From NCBI GenBank assembly GCA_023444445.1, contig JAEXMK010000133.1:1-14215 (forward strand): a stretch of 14,215 nt of DNA, in the 5' to 3' direction. The position numbers and the translations under genes are program-made. Below the pieces are notes generated by a model. The model ran no database searches. It saw only the letters and a list, made by a program, of their open reading frames with translations, and was not told where the DNA came from. This DNA comes from Pseudomonadota bacterium. GTDB taxonomy: Bacteria > Pseudomonadota > Alphaproteobacteria > Rhizobiales > Rhizobiaceae. Every line of letters begins with the position of its first letter. Position 1 is the stretch's first letter. Of this stretch, positions 10,274-14,215 are shown piece by piece.

Positions 10274-10759
10274 TCAAAGCTGCTCGATCATCGCCGCAGC
10301 AGCGGAAACAGTCGCCTGACCGGGGTTTTCTTCGACGTTGAGTGACTTCACCACACCGTCTTCAACCAGCATCGAATAACGCTTGGAGCGCACGCCGAGG
10401 CCGCCGCCGGACAGATCGGCATCGAGGCCGAGCGCCTTGGTGAAGGATGCATCCCAGTCCGCGAGGAAGTGGATTTTGCCCTGACCGCCCGATGATTGCG
10501 CCCAGGCGCCCATGACGTGCCAGTCATTGACCGAGATGACGGCGATATCGTCCACGCCCTTGGAAAGAATGGCGTCACGGTTTTCGAGGTAGCCCGGCAG
10601 ATGGTTCAGTGAGCAGGTGGGAGTGAAAGCGCCGGGAACGGCGAAAAGAACCACCTTCTTGCCGCCGAAAAGCGCGTCCGTGCTGGTTTCCACCGGGCCG
10701 TCGGCCGTCTTTTCCTTGAAGGTTGCGGAAGGCAGTTTGTCGCCGATCTTGATGGTCAT
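10274..10759 (-). CDS. Peroxiredoxin, Prx5/type II, single cysteine
   Basis: A 161-residue thiol peroxidase of the Prx5 (redoxin) group, cytoplasmic, with no signal peptide. It should reduce H2O2 and organic hydroperoxides. The peroxidatic site is PGAFTPTCSLNHLPGY with Cys49. Other Prx5 landmarks are present: VNDWHVMGAW, FLADWDASFTKALGL and GLGVRSKRYSMLVEDG. Cys49 is the only cysteine, so there is no resolving cysteine. It must be reduced by an external thiol such as glutathione/glutaredoxin; which one is not visible. The start at 10759 has AGGAG seven bases ahead on the minus strand. A promoter-like pair lies just upstream. The neighbouring gene on the same strand is also a thiol-redox protein, which may or may not be meaningful. 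Confidence 0.95.
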   Translation of the reverse strand: MTIKIGDKLPSATFKEKTADGPVETSTDALFGGKKVVLFAVPGAFTPTCSLNHLPGYLENRDAILSKGVDDIAVISVNDWHVMGAWAQSSGGQGKIHFLADWDASFTKALGLDADLSGGGLGVRSKRYSMLVEDGVVKSLNVEENPGQATVSAAAAMIEQL

Positions 10760-10791
10760 GTCCGTGCTCCTGTAGCCGTTCGGTTTGCGCG

Positions 10792-10821
10792 ACTATAGAG
10801 CACGGAAATGAAATCTGTCAT
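10792..10821 (-). promoter_or_regulatory. Likely sigma70-type promoter of the peroxiredoxin gene
   Basis: On the minus strand, ATGACA (10816-10821) as -35 and TATAGT (10792-10797) as -10 with an 18-base spacer. The predicted start falls about 25 bases before the coding start. The -10 is a good match; the -35 differs from TTGACA by one base. No peroxide-regulator box was recognised. Confidence 0.45.
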
Positions 10822-10857
10822 GCGGTTTTCGAGTTAAATTCCGCCGCAAAACGCCGC

Positions 10858-11706
10858 TTACGGCTTCGGGAAATTCAGCATGGTTTCCATGGCCCGGTCG
10901 CCTGACTTCACCAGAATAGGCCAGCTGTTGCCCGGCACCTGATAGGTTTTCGGCAGGCCCTTGATGTTCATGTAGAAGGAGAGTTTGCGCTTGTCGCGCA
11001 CCATGTTTTGCGGTTCGTAATAGGCAAAGCCCGAGGGGCCGGCGATGAAGATTTCGGTTTCCTTCGGCGCGTTTTCCGGAAGCTGAAGCTGCACGCCGAG
11101 CATGGTCTTGTCGGGCGTGATATGGAAATCGATGACCTTGAAATCCTCGGAGGCCGCCTCGGGCAGCGTTTCGCGTGCCTCTTCGAGCAGGCGGCGTTCC
11201 TCGCTGTCATCATCACCGGCATTGCCGCGGGCGATGGAAAATTTCGCTTCGAAGGGAATGCAGATATTCTGGCACACGCCGATGAAGGCGGTAAGATCGA
11301 TCGCCCCGTTTGCGGCCGGATCGGCGACCTTCAGCTGAAAAGGGAGGCTGACGGCGTGGTCATAACCGATATCGGTGATATCGCCGTTCTCGATCAGCTT
11401 CGGAACCGGATAGGCCATGGTGGTGAGGCTGACGCCGCTTGCCGGATCAAGCGTGATCTTCGGCGGTATGCCGGCTTCGCCCGGCTCGCGCCAATAGGTT
11501 ATCCAGCCTTCCTTCGGCTCGATCTGCAGCACGCCGCGCAGCACGCCGTCCGCATCCATGGCAAGGCTTGCCACGCGCATCTGGCCGCCTTCGCTTCTCG
11601 CCCAGTCGGTAATTTCGGCCCGGGCGGCTTGCGCGCCGCCGAGGAGGGCGGCAACGGCGGCCGCAAGGCGAAGATGTGAAAATCGAAAGAATATCCTGAG
11701 GCTCAT
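10858..11706 (-). CDS. Secreted DsbD/ScsB-like N-terminal domain protein (orphan alpha domain)
   Basis: A 282-residue exported protein with a signal peptide: basic start MSLRIFFRFSHLR, hydrophobic stretch 14-28, probable cleavage after ARA at 28-30. The mature part resembles the periplasmic N-terminal domain of DsbD/ScsB disulfide reductases: GWITYWREPGEAGIPP (about 67-82), AYPVPKLIENGDITDIGYD (98-116) and a CxxxC pair Cys145/Cys149 in GVCQNICIPFEA. Full-length DsbD adds an eight-helix membrane domain and a thioredoxin domain, at about twice this length; both are absent here. It therefore needs a separate electron donor such as a CcdA-type membrane protein, not in this window. Substrate is unknown. 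The ribosome site is weak (GAGAAG). It lies upstream of the peroxiredoxin on the same strand and diverges from yqgE. Confidence 0.82.
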   Translation of the reverse strand: MSLRIFFRFSHLRLAAAVAALLGGAQAARAEITDWARSEGGQMRVASLAMDADGVLRGVLQIEPKEGWITYWREPGEAGIPPKITLDPASGVSLTTMAYPVPKLIENGDITDIGYDHAVSLPFQLKVADPAANGAIDLTAFIGVCQNICIPFEAKFSIARGNAGDDDSEERRLLEEARETLPEAASEDFKVIDFHITPDKTMLGVQLQLPENAPKETEIFIAGPSGFAYYEPQNMVRDKRKLSFYMNIKGLPKTYQVPGNSWPILVKSGDRAMETMLNFPKP

Positions 11707-11867
11707 GCTTCTCGTCTAGCCCAACATCGCCCGTCGGGCCAGTTACGAATTCGTGGGGTTCATCATTTTCGGTTGATTGATCGGGCGCTATGCCGCATCC
11801 TGTCCTTTGTCGAAGTGCGAACACCGTTTTTCGTTCAATGACGAGATTCGGTCTGCTGGAGGCGCCT
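11707..11867. other. Divergent intergenic region between the DsbD-like gene and yqgE
   Basis: 161 bases that must hold promoters for both directions. It contains a perfect 10-base palindrome ACGAATTCGT (11745-11754), roughly midway between the minus-strand start at 11706 and the first possible yqgE ATG (11790), and a short GCCCG-T-CGGGC palindrome near 11728-11738. No clear -35/-10 pairs were identified. The upstream in-frame ATGs for yqgE (11790, 11838) fall inside this region. Confidence 0.4.
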
Positions 11868-12473
11868 GTGAGCTTTTCAACCCTGATGGACAAACGCGAA
11901 CGTGGCTTTCTGGATGGTCAGTTCCTCATGGCGATGCCGGGACTGGACGATGGCAATTTTGCCCGTTCGGTGATTTATATCTGCGCCCATTCGGATGCGG
12001 GCGCGATGGGTTTCATCATCAACCGTCCGCAACAGATCACGTTTACGGATATCCTGCTGCATCTGAAACTGGTGGATAGCAACGACGCCATCATGCTGCC
12101 CAACCGCACCCGCGAATTCCCCATTCAGTGCGGCGGCCCGGTCGAATCCGGCCGTGGTTTCGTGCTGCATTCGGACGATTACTTAAGCGAATCCTCCATT
12201 CCGGTCAGCGACGACATTTCGCTGACGGCGACGCTCGATATCGTCCGTGCCATTTCCAACGGCCGAGGCCCGCAAAAGGCGACCATGATGCTCGGTTACG
12301 CCGGCTGGGGTCCGGGCCAGCTAGAAAACGAGATCGCCAATAACGGCTGGCTGAATTGCCCCGCTTCGGAAGAACTGATTTTCGATCGCGGGCTGGATAA
12401 TAAATATGAGCGGGCGCTGGCCCTGATGGGCGTTGATGCGCGCATGCTCTCCACGGATGCCGGGCACGCCTAA
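11868..12473 (+). CDS. yqgE: YqgE/AlgH family protein (DUF179)
   Basis: A 201-residue soluble protein of the DUF179 family (YqgE/AlgH). Typical elements are [22 protein letters not shown] at the front, [10 protein letters not shown] (about 45-54), the [20 protein letters not shown] block, and [23 protein letters not shown] near the C-terminus. The molecular role of the family is not settled; a transcriptional role in alginate control (AlgH) has been proposed in Pseudomonas. The start is set at GTG 11868 because GGAGG at 11858-11862 lies five bases ahead, and family members begin shortly before this [12 protein letters not shown] region. ATGs at 11838 and 11790 are in frame but lack comparable ribosome sites. 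Likely a single-gene transcript; the CsbD gene downstream has its own promoter. Confidence 0.93.
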   Translation: MSFSTLMDKRERGFLDGQFLMAMPGLDDGNFARSVIYICAHSDAGAMGFIINRPQQITFTDILLHLKLVDSNDAIMLPNRTREFPIQCGGPVESGRGFVLHSDDYLSESSIPVSDDISLTATLDIVRAISNGRGPQKATMMLGYAGWGPGQLENEIANNGWLNCPASEELIFDRGLDNKYERALALMGVDARMLSTDAGHA

Positions 12474-12498
12474 TCCGCTATTTCCGCTCTTTTCGCCT

Positions 12499-12524
12499 GG
12501 AACCAAATACTCACCCCCTACGTT
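12499..12524 (+). promoter_or_regulatory. EcfG/RpoE2-type general stress promoter for csbD
   Basis: GGAAC (12499-12503), a 17-base spacer, then CGTT (12521-12524). This matches the alphaproteobacterial general-stress sigma consensus (GGAAC, 16-17 bases, CGTT). It is placed 51 bases before the csbD ATG. CsbD-family genes are common members of that regulon, so site and gene support each other. Inference from pattern only. Confidence 0.75.
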
Positions 12525-12575
12525 ACTACCCCGGAAAGCCGAACAGACAGTACGGCTAAAATAGGGAGCAGTAAC

Positions 12576-12767
12576 ATGGGTAGCACATCTGACAAGATCG
12601 CCGGTAAAGCCAATGAAGTTGCTGGCAAGGTGAAGAAGAACGTCGGTGAAGCGACGGGCAATAATGAATTGCGCGCCAAGGGTGCGGCCCAGGAAACCAA
12701 GGGCAAGGTTCAGAGCTCTGTCGGCAAGGCGAAAGATGCTGTCAAGGGCGCTGTCGATCGCATGTAA
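12576..12767 (+). CDS. csbD: CsbD family stress protein
   Basis: A 63-residue, very hydrophilic, Lys/Ala/Gly-rich protein. It matches CsbD through repeated amphipathic segments: [32 protein letters not shown], then [26 protein letters not shown], i.e. two rounds of a GKxxxxxGKxK-type motif with no cysteine and almost no bulky hydrophobics. Family members accumulate under general stress or at stationary phase; their molecular action is unknown. AGGGAG at 12563-12568 sits seven bases before the ATG. A stress-sigma promoter precedes it and a 12-bp stem-loop follows it, so it looks monocistronic. Confidence 0.92.
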   Translation: MGSTSDKIAGKANEVAGKVKKNVGEATGNNELRAKGAAQETKGKVQSSVGKAKDAVKGAVDRM

Positions 12768-12807
12768 TCCCGCGTGACTGGACTGCGCTTCAGACAATGT
12801 GGCGCGT

Positions 12808-12837
12808 AGAGCGCATGTGTTTTCGCACATGCGCTCT
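12808..12837 (+). terminator. 12-bp perfect stem-loop after csbD, possible terminator
   Basis: AGAGCGCATGTG (12808-12819) pairs perfectly with CACATGCGCTCT (12826-12837) around the loop TTTTCG. It lies 40 bases after the csbD stop and 95 bases before the next gene. No T-run follows (TGTCGTACG), so intrinsic termination is not certain; it could instead be a dispersed palindromic repeat or an RNA-stability hairpin. Confidence 0.5.
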
Positions 12838-12932
12838 TGTCGTACGAGGGGACATGGCGACCCGGTCGTCACGTCGTCGGCTTCGCATTTTATGTCCTTC
12901 CTTATCCCCGATCCATCGCAAGGGTTTCACCC

Positions 12933-14027
12933 ATGAAGCTTTTCTCCTGCGCATCCTGCGGCCAGCCTGTTCATTTTGACAACCGCTTCTGCGTCGCCTG
13001 CGGCCATCGTCTGGCTTTCGTGCCGGAACGGCTTTCCATGGAGGCGCTGGCGCCTGCGGGTGAGCCGAACTGGCAGATCGTTGCGGAGCCTGAAAAACAG
13101 GTGCGGTTCTGCGCCAATGAGGTGAACGACATCTGCAACTGGTCGGTGCCGGCGGAAAGCGAAAGCGCCTTTTGCCCGGCCTGCAGCCACAATCGCCTGG
13201 TGCCTGATATCGCAACGGAGCAGGGAATTGAACAATGGCGCCGCATCAGCCAGGCACAGCGGCATCTGTTCTATTCGATCCTGCGGCTTGGCCTGCCGCA
13301 TCCCAACCGCGATATCGACCCTGCCGGTGGCCTCGTCTTCGACTTTCTGGTGGATGCGGTCGCGCCCGATGGTTCCGTCATTCCCGCCATGACCGGTCAC
13401 GACGAAGGCCTGATCGCCATTCGCGCTGCAGAGGCTGATGATGCAACGCGCGAGCAGGTGCGCGCCAATATGAACGAACCCTACCGCACCATGCTTGGCC
13501 ATTTCCGCCATGAGGTCGGGCACTTTATCTGGAACAAGCTGGTACGGGACGCAAACCGGCTGGAAGCCTGCCGCGCCGTCTTCGGCGATGAGCGCGAGGA
13601 TTACGGCGCTGCCCTGCAAAGCAATTACGATGGCGGACCACGCCCCGACTGGCAGGAGAGTTTCATCAGCTCCTATGCCTCGGTCCACCCGTGGGAGGAT
13701 TTCGCCGAATGTTTCGCCCACTACCTGCATATCGTCGATACGCTGGAGACGGCGCGCGCTTTCGGTGTGGCGATCGATCCTGATGGGCACGAGGAAATGG
13801 CGGCGGAGGTGACTTTTGATCCCTATAAGGCCCGCAGCGCCGCGCAGCTGGTCAAGGCATGGATCCCGCTCAGTGTCGCCATCAATTCTATCCAGCGCAG
13901 CATGGGGGAGGCGGACCTTTATCCCTTCGTGCTGACGCCGCCGGTGGTGGCGAAGATGGAGTTCGTGCACGACCTGCTGCATGGGAAGGTGGCGGCGGAT
14001 GCACAGCATGAGGCGACGGTTCAGTAA
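12933..14027 (+). CDS. Putative zinc-binding metallopeptidase with two zinc ribbons (DUF2248-like)
   Basis: A 364-residue cytoplasmic protein. At the N-terminus is a first zinc ribbon: Cys6/Cys9 (CASCG) and Cys20/Cys23 (CVACGH). A second set of four cysteines follows at 60, 68, 81 and 84 (CANEVNDIC...CPACSHN). The main domain carries the metallopeptidase motif HEVGH at 193-197 in FRHEVGHFIWNKL, with a plausible third ligand in WEDFAECFAHYLHIVDT about 60 residues on. This combination fits the putative zinc-binding peptidase family often seen in proteobacteria; substrates are unknown to me. The ATG at 12933 has AAGGG at 12920-12924 eight bases ahead and begins exactly at the first ribbon. An in-frame upstream extension to 12837 overlaps the stem-loop and is rejected. 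Transcribed alone, or by read-through from csbD. Confidence 0.9.
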   Translation: MKLFSCASCGQPVHFDNRFCVACGHRLAFVPERLSMEALAPAGEPNWQIVAEPEKQVRFCANEVNDICNWSVPAESESAFCPACSHNRLVPDIATEQGIEQWRRISQAQRHLFYSILRLGLPHPNRDIDPAGGLVFDFLVDAVAPDGSVIPAMTGHDEGLIAIRAAEADDATREQVRANMNEPYRTMLGHFRHEVGHFIWNKLVRDANRLEACRAVFGDEREDYGAALQSNYDGGPRPDWQESFISSYASVHPWEDFAECFAHYLHIVDTLETARAFGVAIDPDGHEEMAAEVTFDPYKARSAAQLVKAWIPLSVAINSIQRSMGEADLYPFVLTPPVVAKMEFVHDLLHGKVAADAQHEATVQ

Positions 14028-14077
14028 CGATTTGGCGCGAAATCAAGGACTTTTGAAGAGAGGAATATTTTCTCCTC

Positions 14078-14099
14078 CGTCATCCTCAGGCTTGTCCCA
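14078..14099. repeat. Truncated copy of the palindromic rhizobial repeat
   Basis: CGTCATCCTCAGGCTTGTCCCA resembles the end of the repeat at 10159-10241 read on the opposite strand (CGTCGTCCTCGGCC...). Only the left arm of the hairpin is present: the expected complementary arm (GAGGA-type) after the loop is missing, and unrelated sequence begins at about 14100. Confidence 0.5.
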
Positions 14100-14215
14100 C
14101 TGCTGTCCGGTTTAAATTTGCGGCCATTGGAAGGCCATCTGGTTTTGGTTTGTGGGTTTGTCTGGTGGCGGCTTGAGAAGCCGATCGGTGCGTCGCCGGT
14201 GCATGAGATTTGCGC
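14100..14215 (+). mobile_element. Probable left end of an insertion sequence (continues past window)
   Basis: Right after the broken repeat, composition changes to AT- and T-rich DNA beginning CTGCTGTCCGGTTTAAATTT, unlike the coding DNA before it. A perfect CGGCTT-gag-AAGCCG hairpin lies at 14169-14183. An ATG at 14203 opens a frame beginning M-R-F-A at the window edge, which could be the transposase start. The end sequence recalls IS4-family elements with a DUF4372-type transposase, but this is recall with too little coding sequence to prove it. A plain intergenic region remains possible. Confidence 0.4.

Noticed and set aside
12837..12932. N-terminal extension of the metallopeptidase
   Set aside because: It starts within the 12-bp stem-loop, and the ATG at 12933 begins exactly at the first zinc ribbon with a ribosome site.
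12927..14009. 360-residue minus-strand open frame opposite the metallopeptidase
   Set aside because: Shadow of a gene with clear zinc-ribbon and HEVGH motifs; the translation shows no known motif.

Overview
The window looks like chromosomal DNA of an alphaproteobacterium of the Rhizobium/Agrobacterium group. This rests on the order ctaC-ctaD-ctaB-(small membrane protein)-ctaG-ctaE followed by DUF983, SURF1, ispH, thrB and rnhA. It is supported by high GC content, palindromic intergenic elements resembling the rhizobial intergenic mosaic repeats, and a promoter-like site of the EcfG/RpoE2 general stress type. The assignment comes from gene content and remembered family features, not from a database search.

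Positions 1-5645 encode the aa3-type cytochrome c oxidase and its assembly factors. ctaC (subunit II, CuA) is cut by the left edge. ctaD (subunit I) follows after 14 bases. A gene-free gap of 388 bases comes next, then ctaB (heme O synthase), a 43-residue one-helix protein (CoxF-like), ctaG (CuB insertion factor) and ctaE (subunit III). Together these supply the three core subunits, heme A precursor synthesis and copper insertion.

Positions 5646-9681 start with a 118-base double-palindrome repeat. Six tightly packed plus-strand genes or overlapping pairs follow: a zinc-ribbon DUF983 membrane protein overlapping SURF1 (another oxidase assembly factor), ispH (last step of the MEP isoprenoid pathway), and thrB (homoserine kinase, APH fold, TTG start) overlapping rnhA (RNase HI). 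IspH feeds the prenyl chain that CtaB attaches to heme, so a loose metabolic link to the oxidase genes is possible.

Positions 9682-12473 hold a small Dabb-domain protein with its own terminator and a second palindromic repeat. On the minus strand lie a one-cysteine Prx5-type peroxiredoxin and, upstream of it, a secreted orphan DsbD/ScsB-like N-terminal domain. Divergent to these is a YqgE/AlgH (DUF179) protein.

Positions 12474-14215 hold a CsbD-family stress protein behind a well-formed EcfG-type promoter, a 12-bp stem-loop, and a two-zinc-ribbon HExxH metallopeptidase. At the right edge a repeat fragment stops abruptly at what looks like the end of an insertion sequence.

Overall this is mainly conserved core chromosome. 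I do not see an undescribed defence or mobile system. The best leads are regulatory and structural: the stress promoter, the ctaD-ctaB gap with direct repeats, the broken repeat at the right edge and the orphan DsbD-like domain.
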